A stretch of DNA of 64,000 bases, from NCBI GenBank assembly GCA_019359115.1, contig JAHHHW010000119.1:1-64000 (forward strand), read 5' to 3'. Each line of letters opens with the position of its first letter. Within the stretch, counting starts at the first letter, position 1. Under the pieces are notes generated by a model. That model saw nothing but the letters and a program-made list of their open reading frames with translations. It made no database searches and had not been told where the DNA came from. The position numbers and the translations under genes are program-made. The stretch is from Pelatocladus maniniholoensis HA4357-MV3. Its GTDB lineage: Bacteria > Cyanobacteriota > Cyanobacteriia > Cyanobacteriales > Nostocaceae. Shown here piece by piece: positions 41,535-51,430 of this stretch.

Positions 41535-41633
41535 ACATGAGTTAGTAGTTAGTAGTAGTGATTATTGTCTACTAACTAAGTATCTAAACAAAATTAGCTA
41601 CACATTCTCTATACTGTTGCCTTAACCACTAAC

Positions 41634-42152
41634 CTAATTTTGGCTGTAAGCATTAACTAATGCTTGCACTAAAGCATTTCGTTGCTTGCGGGTGAGACGA
41701 CGAATAGCAGCGCGATCGCTTTGAAAGGGATTTTTCTTTAAAGTGTCATGACCTGGATAGGATGAATCGTACATGACTTCGTTGGCATTCAGGTAATCAG
41801 CCAAAGTCAATTTCCAATCTAGCCGATAATTTGGCGCACGTCCTTTGAGATAGACGTGATACTGAATCAGACGACTAACTAGGGTATTGTTTTCGGCGAC
41901 TTTCCCTGTTTCTTTGCTGATGTACTGGTTTTCTTTTGGTAAATCAGGTAGTTGTTCATACACCTGCTGCCAAACATCACCTGATCTAACATTTTGAGCA
42001 TAGGCAGGTGAAGTGGAAAGTAAATTAGCATAGATAGATTGGTTTTGATCTAAGCTTAAACAGAATATACCTAACACTAAAATCAACCCCACCCCCCTAA
42101 AATAGTGGGGAGTAAATAATGCTTGCCAAAGCTTAAGCATAGTACGCCACAC
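41634..42152 (-). CDS. Conserved cyanobacterial protein with N-terminal signal anchor
   Basis: A 172-residue protein. A hydrophobic segment at about 19-36 followed by TSPAYAQNVRSG looks like a signal peptide with AYA-Q cleavage. The exported part carries ENNTLVSRLIQYHVYLKGRAPNYRLDWKLTLADYL and RRLTRKQRNALVQALV. Likely periplasmic or thylakoid-lumenal; role unknown. It lies 20 bases after rpoZ on the same strand. Confidence 0.7.
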   Translation of the reverse strand: MWRTMLKLWQALFTPHYFRGVGLILVLGIFCLSLDQNQSIYANLLSTSPAYAQNVRSGDVWQQVYEQLPDLPKENQYISKETGKVAENNTLVSRLIQYHVYLKGRAPNYRLDWKLTLADYLNANEVMYDSSYPGHDTLKKNPFQSDRAAIRRLTRKQRNALVQALVNAYSQN

Positions 42153-42172
42153 CTTACTAAAAACTCATTTAT

Positions 42173-42409
42173 CTATACTTCTCCGATAATTTCTGGTTGA
42201 GTCAGTTCGTCTGACATCTCAATAATTGCTCTTAACACTGGCTTCATCATCATATCATCGTTACTCTCGAAGTCTTCGTAACGCCGACGTTTAGCGCGAT
42301 TTGCCACCTGAACCGTAATGCGGTAACGATTTGAAGCTGCACTAATCAAATCTTCCGCACGATGCATGATTTGGGTTGGGGTTGTCTCGAATTTAGAACG
42401 CTTTAGCAT
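42173..42409 (-). CDS. rpoZ: RNA polymerase omega subunit
   Basis: A 78-residue cyanobacterial-type omega subunit: [33 protein letters not shown]. It binds the beta-prime subunit and helps core enzyme and sigma assembly. The C-terminal acidic [15 protein letters not shown] is typical. A 1.6-kb non-coding region lies upstream. Confidence 0.9.
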   Translation of the reverse strand: MLKRSKFETTPTQIMHRAEDLISAASNRYRITVQVANRAKRRRYEDFESNDDMMMKPVLRAIIEMSDELTQPEIIGEV

Positions 42410-42627
42410 ATTTACTGGTTCTTTGGGTCTTTCTTAGTTTAGCAGTATTGTCAGATATTAACGATAAACTAAGTCTGCGTTCCCCGACGGTAAGCACAGT
42501 TGGTTTGTGTAGCTGCGACTGATCGTCGCCAGGTATTTGTAAATTTTTGGGAATAATTTAGCAGAAACATTGCAGTACTAAATGTCAATATCGCAATCGT
42601 ATATGATTTGTGAAAATCTCAGAGCTT

Positions 42628-42661
42628 AGATCCTCGACAACTCTTGCAAAGTCGGGGATCT
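42628..42661 (+). terminator. Dispersed CCCCGAC palindrome
   Basis: AGATCCTCGAC with GTCGGGGATCT (11 pairs, one wobble), 12-nt loop, followed by TGTCTTT. Same family as the hairpins at 21892 and 58104. Confidence 0.65.
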
Positions 42662-42754
42662 TGTCTTTCACTAATGATTTAGGAATGCTATAAATTTGTT
42701 TTATTCGAGCAGTATTGGCTTTGATCTTGCCTTTTAAAATTAGTTCGTATCTAT

Positions 42755-42899
42755 GACTACATTATTATTTAATAATTTTATTAGTCAACAGATAGATACA
42801 TTCTTTTTCAAAAAACAATCATAATACTTGAGGTCTATGACCCTAACAAAGGCATTGTTGTTTCTACCGTTGTGATTTTGCGATCGCGACGGTATTTTT
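42755..42899 (+). ncRNA. Candidate small RNA unit 1
   Basis: Repeat block GACTACATTATTATTTAATA (from 42755) followed after about 50 nt by AAGGCATTGTTGTTTC and a 10-pair hairpin TACCGTTGTG/CGCGACGGTA ending in TTTTTC (42865-42899). The same order recurs in unit 2. No promoter was assigned. Confidence 0.4.
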
Positions 42900-43025
42900 C
42901 AGTTTTTCAGGCAATTCTTGGTATTGAAATCAAATAAGTTATTTGTTCTCAGCTATCTCTGTTCGTAAAACTTGATTTAGTAGAATTTTTACGATTTGAT
43001 TCAACTTTAATTATTTTGTGTGCAT

Positions 43026-43199
43026 TGCTACACAATTATTTAATATTTTACTAACCAATTGGTAGATGTTTATTATCTGAAAAATTCAGATAATATTTGA
43101 CGGATAGATAAACTTGTTTATCGAAACATCCCTTAACTTAGATTAGAAGGCATTATTCCTCAAATGTCGTGGTTTTATAACTACGACATTATTCTTATT
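43026..43199 (+). ncRNA. Candidate small RNA unit 2
   Basis: TGCTACACAATTATTTAATA aligns with unit 1. Then come GAAGGCATTATTCCTC and a 10-pair hairpin AATGTCGTGG/CTACGACATT followed by ATTCTTATT (43163-43199). Sequence diverges from unit 1 while the stem pairing is kept. Confidence 0.4.
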
Positions 43200-43241
43200 A
43201 ACGCGATTATGTACATTTTTTGAAAACTATTTTGTATCTGT

Positions 43242-43286
43242 AGCTACGCGATTAATTAATATTGTCACTAACGATCAATAGATGAG
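43242..43286 (+). repeat. Third diverged repeat copy
   Basis: AGCTACGCGATTAATTAATA followed by TTGTCACTAACGATCAATAG aligns with the leading blocks of units 1 and 2. The matching downstream hairpin is not clear here. Confidence 0.45.
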
Positions 43287-44028
43287 TGCGATCGCCTGCT
43301 GCTTTTTCTAGCTGACGACAGATATCAAGGTAATTTTATGAGGCAGAGTTTACAGCATTAGGTGTTTTTGATTAATTATTGCAATTATTGTAAAAAAAAA
43401 GCGATCGTAGTGAGTTCCGTATACGCGATCGCTTCAATCACTCCTAGATAGGAGTCATCAATAACAAAGATTATATGTATTTAATGCCATTAATGATTGC
43501 AGTGGCAGCCCCCTCATACCCCTAACCCCTCAATGAGGAAAAGATCATCACCAAAGAATTTTAGCAGTAGTAAAAACTTGAAATGAAAACCGAGCGCATA
43601 AGGGAGCAATTTCATGCTAGAAATAAGAAATTCCCTCCCATAAAAATATAGGAGGGAATAAGTTTGCAATGTTGAAGATGTGACAGGTCAAGCAACAAGT
43701 AACATCAGACCTAATCTCAATAAGCTTACTCAATCAGAGTAAGGAAGTTCTAAGGGTTTTATAGGCACTTGCAGGCAAGTTAATTGCTATAAAAATCCCC
43801 CCTGTTGGCATAGGAGAGAGGAATCTTGACCGAAAATAATTATGTATTTAATAAATTTAGTTGATAATCATAAGGAAATTATAAGAGTTTTATCTGAAAA
43901 CAAAAAAGTCTAATACTGATAGCTTAGTTTTATCAAGTTGAGAAAACAGAGTTTTGTCGTAGCTGTATTGATTATGTGGACATGGAGTGAACACTTTTGC
44001 AAGCCAATAGAACGAACTATGTTTTACC

Positions 44029-44505
44029 TCAGCAGTTTTGTTCGCAAGCACCAATATTCACCCAACTACTAGAACCATCTTGCCAATGCTCCTTTTTCCA
44101 AATAGGAGCATTGTGTTTGAGAGTGTCGATCGCATAGCGACAAGCTTCAAAGGCCTCCGAGCGATGAGGACAACCCACTGCTACCAAAACACTAATTTCA
44201 CCAATTTGCAAATGTCCAATGCGATGGTGGATAACTACACGATTTACATCAGTCCACTTTTGCCGAATCTCGGTAGCAATTTGATAGAAAACTCGCAAAG
44301 TCATTGGTTCATAAGCTTGGTATTCTAGGGCAATCACTGGTTTTCCATCAGTTTGATTGCGAACAGTACCACTCATCACCACTATTGCTCCATTTGCTGG
44401 ATCGCTAGCTAATTGATAGACTTCCTCAACTAGCAATGGTGCAAAGGTAATGGCAAAGCTATCTTCAGATTTTGGTTTGATGGGAAAAGCAAATGTTGTT
44501 GTCAT
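44029..44505 (-). CDS. moaE: Molybdopterin synthase catalytic subunit
   Basis: A 158-residue MoaE protein that transfers sulfur from MoaD thiocarboxylate to precursor Z to form molybdopterin. Family segments: GAIVVMSGTVRN, ALEYQAYEPM, VVIHHRIGHLQIGEISVLVAVGCPHRSEAFEACRY and the Lys-rich PIWKKEHWQDG that holds the active-site lysine. Slightly extended N-terminus. No moaD is adjacent. Confidence 0.92.
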   Translation of the reverse strand: MTTTFAFPIKPKSEDSFAITFAPLLVEEVYQLASDPANGAIVVMSGTVRNQTDGKPVIALEYQAYEPMTLRVFYQIATEIRQKWTDVNRVVIHHRIGHLQIGEISVLVAVGCPHRSEAFEACRYAIDTLKHNAPIWKKEHWQDGSSSWVNIGACEQNC

Positions 44506-45042
44506 AGCAATAGGATTGGGGATTGGGGATTGGGGATTGGGACAAGGGAGCAGGTAGACATGGGGACACGCGGAGAATAACCAATGCCCAACGCCCTAAC
44601 TACTGAACACTAAATTTTGATGCTGAAGATTTATTGATACGAGCTTATTTTCATCTAAAGTCCCATATTTGCGAGCATGTGTCAGCTTCGGACAAAATTC
44701 ATCTATAAAAAAAATGCTTACATAATGCACAAATTTGCAACTTTTTAAGTATTATTACTCAATTTAGTTTATTATTTTGTCATCTTCCTTAAGGCATATT
44801 ACTATAGGTTAAGTGACAAAGTTGGCTAATTATCCTTTATTTTAGATGACTAAACAGTAACTTGACCTATATATCAGCTAAAGTAATCACTTAGTATCAG
44901 CAAGCAAATTCCCGTTGGGTTATTTATCTATGGCGCTTGCAAAGACACTCATGACTGATCTCCCTCTTTCATTTCTTACCGCCCTACTTTAGTCATTTCA
45001 AAAACAGCATTTTGCAAGAAGGTAAGCCGTAAATCAGTAATA
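44506..45042. other. Intergenic between divergent genes
   Basis: Contains GGGGATT tandem repeats (about 44517-44541) and otherwise AT-rich DNA with no gene seen. Promoters for moaE and the kinase should lie here. Confidence 0.5.
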
Positions 45043-45057
45043 GTGGGAAAATATCTC

Positions 45058-47865
45058 ATGAAAACTTTAGTGCCTAATGATGAAGTGAAGAGGCTTGAAG
45101 CTCTTCATGAGTATCAAATTCTAGACACTCTACCAGAACAAGTCTTTGATGATTTGGCATTTTTAGCGACTCAGATTTGCCAAACACCGATCGCTTTGAT
45201 TAATCTCATTGATGCCAAACGTCAATGGTTCAAAGCCAAGGTGGGACTGTCTGTAGAAGAAATGCCCAAAGAGATCGGATTTTGCCCTTTTTGCGTAGAA
45301 TCACGTGATATTTTAGTTATTCCAGATACTTTTGCCGATGAACGATTTGCCACTTCACCTGTAGTGACTTCAGAACCATACGTACGATTTTATGCTGGTG
45401 TGCCTTTGTTAGCACCAGAGGGAGAAGCCGTTGGGACTGTATGTATAGTCGATCATGTTCCTCGTGAGATTACCTCAAACCAAATAGAAGCACTACAGGC
45501 TATTGGCCGCTTAGTTATTAGGCAATTAGAGTTACGGCGAAATCTCTCCGAATTAGCCAGTATCAAGACTGAATATAAACAGTCACAAATAGCACTACAG
45601 CACAGTGAATGTACTCTCCGTAGTTTCTTTGACAGTGCGCCCATGATGATGGGAGTCGTGGAACTTCAAGGTGATGATATTGTGCATATTTCTGATAATG
45701 CCACTAGTGCCAAATTTTTTGGACTGACTCCAGAAGTGATGCAAAATCGTTTTGCTACTGAGTTAGGTATCCCGCAAGAGTTTGTAAATGAGTGGATTAA
45801 TTATTATCGTGAAGCTGAATATACTAAATTACCTGTCAGCTTTGAATACGCTTACAACCATCCCCAAGGTAAAAAATGGCTGAGAAGTACAGTTTCATCA
45901 ATTGCTGCATGTTGCGGTTGCACTTCACAATTTGCTTATGTAGTAGAAGACATTACTGAGCGCAAACTTGCCGAAGAACATCTCCGTTGGCAAGAAGCCT
46001 TATTACGTTCTATGACAAGGGTTGCACCACTAGCATTTTATGTTGTAGATAATTTTACAGATAATATCCTGTATTTTAACGATCGCTTTTGTGAAATTTG
46101 GGGTATCCAACACCTCAAACCATTGATGGAACGTCGCCAATTAAAAAATCAAGATATCATTCCTGATTGCTTGCAATTAATATTAGATATTCCTGCTTTT
46201 GCCGAGTCCTGTAAACCTTTGCAAAGCGAAGACAACCAATGTGTTGTTGAAGACGAAATTTTATTTACCGATGGACGGACTGTGCGACGGTTATCAACTC
46301 AAGTTCGTGATGCCAATAATCAATATTTTGGACGTTTATATATTTTTGAGGATATCACAAAGCGCAAACAAGTAGAACAACAAATCCGCGAACAAGCAGC
46401 ATTATTAGATATCGCCACTGATGCCATAATCCTCAGAGATTTATCTCATCAGATTTTACTGTGGAATAAGAGTGCAGAAAACCTTTACGGCTGGCGATTA
46501 GAAGAAGCTATAGGTAAGTATGCTGACGAGCTTTTATTTAACGAACCATTATCACTACTACGAGAAATTCATAACACAGTTTTAGAATCTGGTTTTTGGC
46601 AGGGTGAATTACAAAAAATTAGTAAATATGGCAAACAAATCATTGTTGAAAGTCGTTGGACACTGGTAAAAGATGAGCATCACCAACCAAAATCTATCCT
46701 TGTTGTTGACACTGATATCACTCAAAAGAAACAACTAGAAAAACAATTTCTACGCGCTCAACGCATGGAGAGTATTGGTACTCTTGCTAGTGGTATAGCT
46801 CATGATTTAAATAATGTCCTGTCACCAATTTTGATGTCGGTACAACTGCTGCAAATGAAATGCCAAGATCGACGCGATCGCCAAATCTTATCAATAGTAG
46901 AAAATAATGCCAAACGTGGTGCAAATTTAGTGAAGCAAGTACTATCATTTGCCAGAGGAATAGAAGGCGATCGCACTGTTTTGCAAGTCAAGCACCTGAT
47001 TTTGGAAATGAAGCAAATCGTTGAACAAACATTTCCCAAATCAATTACTGTCAACACCGAAATTCAATCAGATTTGTGGAATGTTTGTGGAGATAGTACC
47101 CAACTGCATCAAGTACTAATGAACTTGTGTCTTAATGCTCGTGATGCAATGTCTGCAAGTGGAACTTTAACAATTTCTGCTAATAATATTGTCATTGATG
47201 AAAACTATGCCGAAATGCATCTAGATGCACAAGTAGGTTCCTATATCATTATCAAAGTTGCTGATACAGGAGTCGGCATTTCTAATGAACTATTAGACAG
47301 AATTTTTGAGCCATTTTTTACAACCAAAGAATTTGGAAAAGGTACAGGACTGGGACTGTCCACGGTCATGGGTATTGTCAAAGGTCATGGTGGTTTTATT
47401 AGTGTTTCTAGTACTATTGGTAAAGGTACAAAATTTCAAGTATATTTACCAGCAGTTGAAACACACACAAAACCACCGTCAGAAAATTTGGAAATGCCAA
47501 GAGGCCAGGGACAGTGGATTTTGGTTGTAGATGACGAAGCAGCTGTCAGAGAGATTACAGCAACTTCTTTAGAAAATCACAACTACAAAGTTATAACTGC
47601 TAGTGATGGTATTGAAGCTGTAGCACAGTATGCCCAATACAAAAACAAAATCAGTGCAGCAATTATAGATATGATGATGCCAAATATGGATGGCACAACT
47701 ACTATTAACACATTGCTAAAAATGAATCCGCTTTTACGTATTATTGCTGTCAGTGGATTGGCAACATGTGAACAAATTTTACTCAATAACAAGACAACCC
47801 ATACAGTTTTCTTACCCAAACCTTATACTGCACAGGAATTATTGAAAATATTACAAATGATTTAG
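45058..47865 (+). CDS. Hybrid sensor histidine kinase (GAF-PAS-PAS-PAS-HK-REC)
   Basis: About 935 residues from MKTLVPNDEVKRL (GTG at 45043 is an alternative). An N-terminal GAF domain (about 15-160) has FCPFCVESRDILVIPD; then three PAS domains (about 185-305, 315-430 and 440-560). HisKA has LASGIAHDLNNVLSP with the phospho-His near 581; the ATPase has NLCLNARDAM, VADTGVGIS and GKGTGLGLSTVMG. A C-terminal receiver has VVDDEA, IIDMMMPNMDG (Asp about 871) and FLPKPYT. No membrane span, so a cytoplasmic sensor. The GAF lacks the chromophore-binding Cys context of phytochromes. Confidence 0.92.
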   Translation: MKTLVPNDEVKRLEALHEYQILDTLPEQVFDDLAFLATQICQTPIALINLIDAKRQWFKAKVGLSVEEMPKEIGFCPFCVESRDILVIPDTFADERFATSPVVTSEPYVRFYAGVPLLAPEGEAVGTVCIVDHVPREITSNQIEALQAIGRLVIRQLELRRNLSELASIKTEYKQSQIALQHSECTLRSFFDSAPMMMGVVELQGDDIVHISDNATSAKFFGLTPEVMQNRFATELGIPQEFVNEWINYYREAEYTKLPVSFEYAYNHPQGKKWLRSTVSSIAACCGCTSQFAYVVEDITERKLAEEHLRWQEALLRSMTRVAPLAFYVVDNFTDNILYFNDRFCEIWGIQHLKPLMERRQLKNQDIIPDCLQLILDIPAFAESCKPLQSEDNQCVVEDEILFTDGRTVRRLSTQVRDANNQYFGRLYIFEDITKRKQVEQQIREQAALLDIATDAIILRDLSHQILLWNKSAENLYGWRLEEAIGKYADELLFNEPLSLLREIHNTVLESGFWQGELQKISKYGKQIIVESRWTLVKDEHHQPKSILVVDTDITQKKQLEKQFLRAQRMESIGTLASGIAHDLNNVLSPILMSVQLLQMKCQDRRDRQILSIVENNAKRGANLVKQVLSFARGIEGDRTVLQVKHLILEMKQIVEQTFPKSITVNTEIQSDLWNVCGDSTQLHQVLMNLCLNARDAMSASGTLTISANNIVIDENYAEMHLDAQVGSYIIIKVADTGVGISNELLDRIFEPFFTTKEFGKGTGLGLSTVMGIVKGHGGFISVSSTIGKGTKFQVYLPAVETHTKPPSENLEMPRGQGQWILVVDDEAAVREITATSLENHNYKVITASDGIEAVAQYAQYKNKISAAIIDMMMPNMDGTTTINTLLKMNPLLRIIAVSGLATCEQILLNNKTTHTVFLPKPYTAQELLKILQMI

Positions 47866-47870
47866 GAATA

Positions 47871-47950
47871 CTACATCAGCAGGTGTTGATGCACCCAAAG
47901 AGCAACTTGAGTGCGATCGCGTACGTCTAAATTCACAGAAAATATTGTCA
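47871..47950 (-). pseudogene. C-terminal remnant of LuxR/NarL response regulator
   Basis: Minus-strand codons read YAYLTIFSVNLDVRDRTQ then VALWVHQHLL and stop at 47871, the last helix of a LuxR-type DNA-binding domain. Sequence upstream does not continue it. The remnant lies tail-to-tail against the hybrid kinase gene. Confidence 0.5.
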
Positions 47951-47994
47951 GATAGGCATACCCGACATCTCCACGAGATCCGTTTTACTGTGGA

Positions 47995-48146
47995 GAGCAT
48001 CCCAATTTTTAAAATACCTGGCGATTAGAAATCGCGGCTACAATTAGTCCGCCTGCGCGGACTAATTGTAGCCTGCGTAGGGCATCTATGTTTGTGTAGC
48101 TGCGACTTTTAGTCATCAGGGATTTTAAATAAAAATTGGGATGCTC
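47995..48146. mobile_element. 152-bp MITE with long inverted repeats
   Basis: Ends GAGCATCCCAATTTTTA and its complement TAAAAATTGGGATGCTC; inverted similarity extends about 45 bp inward with a central palindrome ACAATTAGTCCGC/GCGGACTAATTGT. Related remnants lie near 7290-7400 and 15671. Non-coding. Confidence 0.75.
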
Positions 48147-48166
48147 CCTACTTATGCCTCACAGCT

Positions 48167-48313
48167 TATACCAATTTTCTTCTGTGAAGCTGCACATTAT
48201 TTTGACCCCTCCCAACCTCCCACCCCCTTTCATCCCCCCTTGCCAAGGGGGGACAGAGGGGGGTTCGCAGGCGGTGGGGTTCTTTATATGAGTCTTCACA
48301 AAGAAATGGTATT
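48167..48313. mobile_element. MITE, AATACCAATT family, copy 2
   Basis: Ends TATACCAATTTTCTTCTGTG and CACAAAGAAATGGTATTA are inverted copies; interior CACATTATTTTGACCCCTCC matches copy 1 at 16806-16924. It lies seven bases past the rbcS stop, so it forms the 3' end of the Rubisco transcript. Confidence 0.75.
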
Positions 48314-48320
48314 ACCAGCT

Positions 48321-48656
48321 TTAGTATCTGCTGCTACTGGGCTTGTGAACGATAAAGCTGAGAACTTGGCACTGTTTGATGTTGTCAAAGCCAACAACAC
48401 GGATGAAGCAGTTGCCATACTGAGAACGACAAGATTGTACTTCGCTCAACACTTCTTGAGTACTTCTAGCACTGAACAAAGGCAGTTTCCACAATGTCCA
48501 GTAGTATACAGTAGGCTCAGAGGATTCGTTGAATTCGATCGCTGGAATGTAGCCTTGATTCAGAATGTATTGAATCTGCTTGGAAATTTGAGCATCGGTG
48601 AGGGGAGGAAGGTAGGAAAGGGTTTCGTAACGACGCTCTTTTGGTAGAGTTTGCAT
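48321..48656 (-). CDS. rbcS: Rubisco small subunit
   Basis: A 111-residue form IB small subunit: [45 protein letters not shown] and [20 protein letters not shown]. It assembles as four-fold caps on the large-subunit octamer in carboxysomes. Last gene of rbcL-rbcX-rbcS. Confidence 0.96.
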   Translation of the reverse strand: MQTLPKERRYETLSYLPPLTDAQISKQIQYILNQGYIPAIEFNESSEPTVYYWTLWKLPLFSARSTQEVLSEVQSCRSQYGNCFIRVVGFDNIKQCQVLSFIVHKPSSSRY

Positions 48657-48728
48657 AGCTAAATGATAATTATTGCGGTTGACATTAGTTATTCAGTTAT
48701 CAGTTATGGTTTGTTAACTGTTCACTGT

Positions 48729-49130
48729 TCACTGTTCACTGTTTTGATCTGAAGTTGCTTGCTGTTCTGATTCGGCGCTGGGGTTGGATTGGTTTAACTG
48801 CGTTATCCGCTCAAGATGCTGGCGGCGGTGTTCCATATTGGCTTGTAAAATACCAGCACGAACCATTTCCGGCAAGAATTCGGTTATTTCCTCCGCTATG
48901 TGTTCTCTGACTGTCATGATCCGCAATGCTAAATCCGGCTTTTCTCGGAAAAGTTCTTCAATGTAAGCCTCTCCGTCCTGGATTTTATCCTGTGCAGAAA
49001 ATTTATGCAGCCAATATGCCAAGGGAGGATTGGTTTCACTGAGTTGAGCCAACACCGTCCTAACTGCCTGATAAGTCAGGTAGCTTTGCAGCGTCTTGGC
49101 TGTGTCCTTCGCAATTTGTTTCAGATTCAT
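48729..49130 (-). CDS. rbcX: Rubisco assembly chaperone RbcX
   Basis: A 133-residue helical protein with DTAKTLQSYLTYQAVRTVLAQL and LAYWLHKFSAQDKIQDGEAYI. RbcX dimers clamp the C-terminal peptide of RbcL during assembly. The C-terminal 25 residues are Gln/Ser-rich. Located between rbcL and rbcS as in Nostoc. A short AGTTAAAAGT repeat separates it from rbcL. Confidence 0.93.
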   Translation of the reverse strand: MNLKQIAKDTAKTLQSYLTYQAVRTVLAQLSETNPPLAYWLHKFSAQDKIQDGEAYIEELFREKPDLALRIMTVREHIAEEITEFLPEMVRAGILQANMEHRRQHLERITQLNQSNPSAESEQQATSDQNSEQ

Positions 49131-49234
49131 GCTTGACCCCAGCCCCTAATTAAGTAAAAAGTTAAAAGTTAAAAGTCAAAAGAAGGAAGAGTGATTTTCT
49201 TTTACCTTTTATCTTTTTACTTTTTACTTGAAGA

Positions 49235-50665
49235 TCAGACGGTATCCATGGCCTCGAACTCGAACTTAATTTCTTTCCACAGTTCGCAAGCAGCAGCCAA
49301 CTCAGGAGACCACTTAGCAGCTTCACGGATAACGTCGTTACCTTCGCGAGCCAAGTTGCGACCTTCGTTACGAGCTTGAATACAAGCTTCCAAAGCAACA
49401 CGGTTTGCGGTTGCACCAGGAGCATTACCCCAGGGGTGGCCGAGTGTACCACCACCGAATTGTAGTACGGAATCATCACCAAAGATTTCTACCAATGCTG
49501 GCATGTGCCATACGTGGATACCACCAGAAGCAACAGCCATTACACCAGGCATAGAAGCCCAATCTTGAGTGAAGTAAATACCACGAGATTTGTCTTGCTC
49601 AACATAGTTTTCGCGCAGCAGGTCAACGAAGCCCATTGTAATACCGCGCTCACCCTCTAGCTTACCGACCACCGTACCAGTGTGAATATGGTCTCCACCA
49701 GACATCCGCAGAGTCTTAGCCAAAACGCGGAAGTGGATACCGTGGTTCTTTTGACGGTCAATTACTGCGTGCATTGCTCGGTGGATGTGGAGCAATAGAC
49801 CGTTGTCGCGACACCACTTAGCCAAAGTTGTGTTGGCGGTGAAACCTGCGGTTAAATAGTCATGCATGATGATAGGCATTTTGAGTTCTTTAGCGAACTC
49901 AGCCCGTTTCATCATTTCTTCGCAGGTAGGAGCGGTAACGTTTAGGTAGTGACCTTTGATTTCGCCTGTTTCTGCTTGGGCTTTGTGAATTGCATCAGCT
50001 ACAAACAGAAAGCGATCGCGCCAACGTTGGAAAGGCTGGGAGTTGATATTTTCGTCGTCTTTGGTGAAGTCCAAACCACCGCGCAAGCACTCGTATACTG
50101 CGCGTCCGTAGTTCTTCGCAGACAAACCGAGTTTGGGCTTAATCGTACAACCCAACAAAGGACGACCGTATTTGTTTAATTTGTCACGCTCAACTTGGAT
50201 ACCGTGGGGAGGGCCTTGGAAAGTCTTGAGATAAGCTACTGGAATCCGCAAGTCTTCCAGACGCAGCGCCCGTAAAGCTTTGAAACCGAATACGTTACCG
50301 ACAATTGAGGTCAACATATTGGTTACAGAGCCTTCCTCAAACAAGTCTAGAGGATAAGCAACGTAAGCAATGTACTGGTTGTCCTCACCAGCAACGGGTT
50401 CGATATCGTAACAACGACCTTTGTAGCGATCTAGGTCGGTCAGCAAGTCAGTCCATACGGTAGTCCAAGTACCAGTGGAAGACTCAGCCGCCACAGCAGC
50501 ACCTGCTTCTTCGGGGGGAACTCCAGGTTGGGGAGTCATCCGGAATGCGGCCAGAATATCTGTATCTTTAGGTGTGTAATCTGGGGTGTAGTAAGTTAGT
50601 CTGTAATCTTTAACCCCGGCTTGATACCCAGATTTTGTCTGAGTCTTCGTTTGAGCGTAAGACAT
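49235..50665 (-). CDS. rbcL: Rubisco large subunit, form IB
   Basis: A 476-residue catalytic subunit fixing CO2 onto ribulose bisphosphate. Start chosen at [20 protein letters not shown]; seven in-frame codons upstream are unlikely to be translated. [11 protein letters not shown] carries the carbamylated lysine, and [13 protein letters not shown] and [12 protein letters not shown] line the active site. The C-terminus [12 protein letters not shown] is the RbcX-binding recognition motif region. First gene of the operon. Confidence 0.97.
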   Translation of the reverse strand: MSYAQTKTQTKSGYQAGVKDYRLTYYTPDYTPKDTDILAAFRMTPQPGVPPEEAGAAVAAESSTGTWTTVWTDLLTDLDRYKGRCYDIEPVAGEDNQYIAYVAYPLDLFEEGSVTNMLTSIVGNVFGFKALRALRLEDLRIPVAYLKTFQGPPHGIQVERDKLNKYGRPLLGCTIKPKLGLSAKNYGRAVYECLRGGLDFTKDDENINSQPFQRWRDRFLFVADAIHKAQAETGEIKGHYLNVTAPTCEEMMKRAEFAKELKMPIIMHDYLTAGFTANTTLAKWCRDNGLLLHIHRAMHAVIDRQKNHGIHFRVLAKTLRMSGGDHIHTGTVVGKLEGERGITMGFVDLLRENYVEQDKSRGIYFTQDWASMPGVMAVASGGIHVWHMPALVEIFGDDSVLQFGGGTLGHPWGNAPGATANRVALEACIQARNEGRNLAREGNDVIREAAKWSPELAAACELWKEIKFEFEAMDTV

Positions 50666-51430
50666 AATTCCCTTCCAAGAAGTCACTCTTTCTACTTACA
50701 AACCACGCCGCGTGCAACCCCCTCTAACTTTGGCTGTTTCCCCCAAACAACAAAAAGATTTGGAACATCTTCATGTGTTTAGGTTGTCTTTGACTAAAGT
50801 TAGTGGTTTTTTGACTTAGGAGATTTGGTGGAAACCTTCATAAGTCTGTAATGGAACATTTACCCCTAAGAATTTTGGGGAAATTTTCTCACCAGTGTAC
50901 TTGCGTTGTAGGCACACACTATTGTACGGTGTTATGTTCCCCTTTTTCCAGGAATAAAATTTTATTTACCTAGCTGTTGCTTGCACTCCCCTAAATTTAT
51001 TCTTAACTTAAGGCAGTGGTGAACTTAAGACTGCAATTGCACACCACGTAATTTGTAACTTGTTTCACAATATATCAAGAATGTAATAAGTTATTCTTTG
51101 GAAGTTTTTAACTTTTATATTTGAATTTCTTATTAAAGAATCATTTCAACATTATGTTACATATGCTTTACAGAAACTCATTATCAGTTATATAAAGCAA
51201 TCTCAAAACTCTCAGTAGTACTTATCCACTGGCGATCGCTCATAATTGATACATTGATACAAAGTTACCAAAGATAATATTGTTACATTTTGTTAGATTT
51301 TTCGGTTGTGCGATCGCTTGCTGTGTTTCAGCGATGCAAAATCGATTTCCAACTCACAAAATCCTCACATTCTTTACCTATTTTTAAATTAGAGATTATC
51401 TGCCCTAGTTCAACTTTAGGAACATTTACC
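50666..51430. other. Intergenic upstream of rbcL and EF-G paralogue
   Basis: A long divergent regulatory region. Long leaders upstream of rbcL are usual. No RNA gene is recognised. In-frame codons from 51290 upstream of the EF-G ATG are probably leader, as they carry no conserved sequence. Confidence 0.5.

Larger units (their letters stand above)
42410..44028. other. 1.6-kb non-coding region with diverged repeats
   Basis: No protein gene. It contains a dispersed palindrome (42628-42661), three diverged copies of a roughly 45-nt sequence (entries below), terminator-like hairpins after the first two, an inverted HIP1-type GCGATCG...CGATCGC pair near 43403-43431, and CCCTCCC...GGAGGGA at 43633-43657. 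The pattern suggests small RNA genes. Confidence 0.55.

Noticed and set aside
43403-43431. Inverted HIP1-type pair as an operator
   Set aside because: HIP1 sites are so common in this genome that a chance pair is expected.
48141-48647. 168-codon plus-strand ORF
   Set aside because: It lies antisense to rbcS and across a MITE; rbcS is certain.
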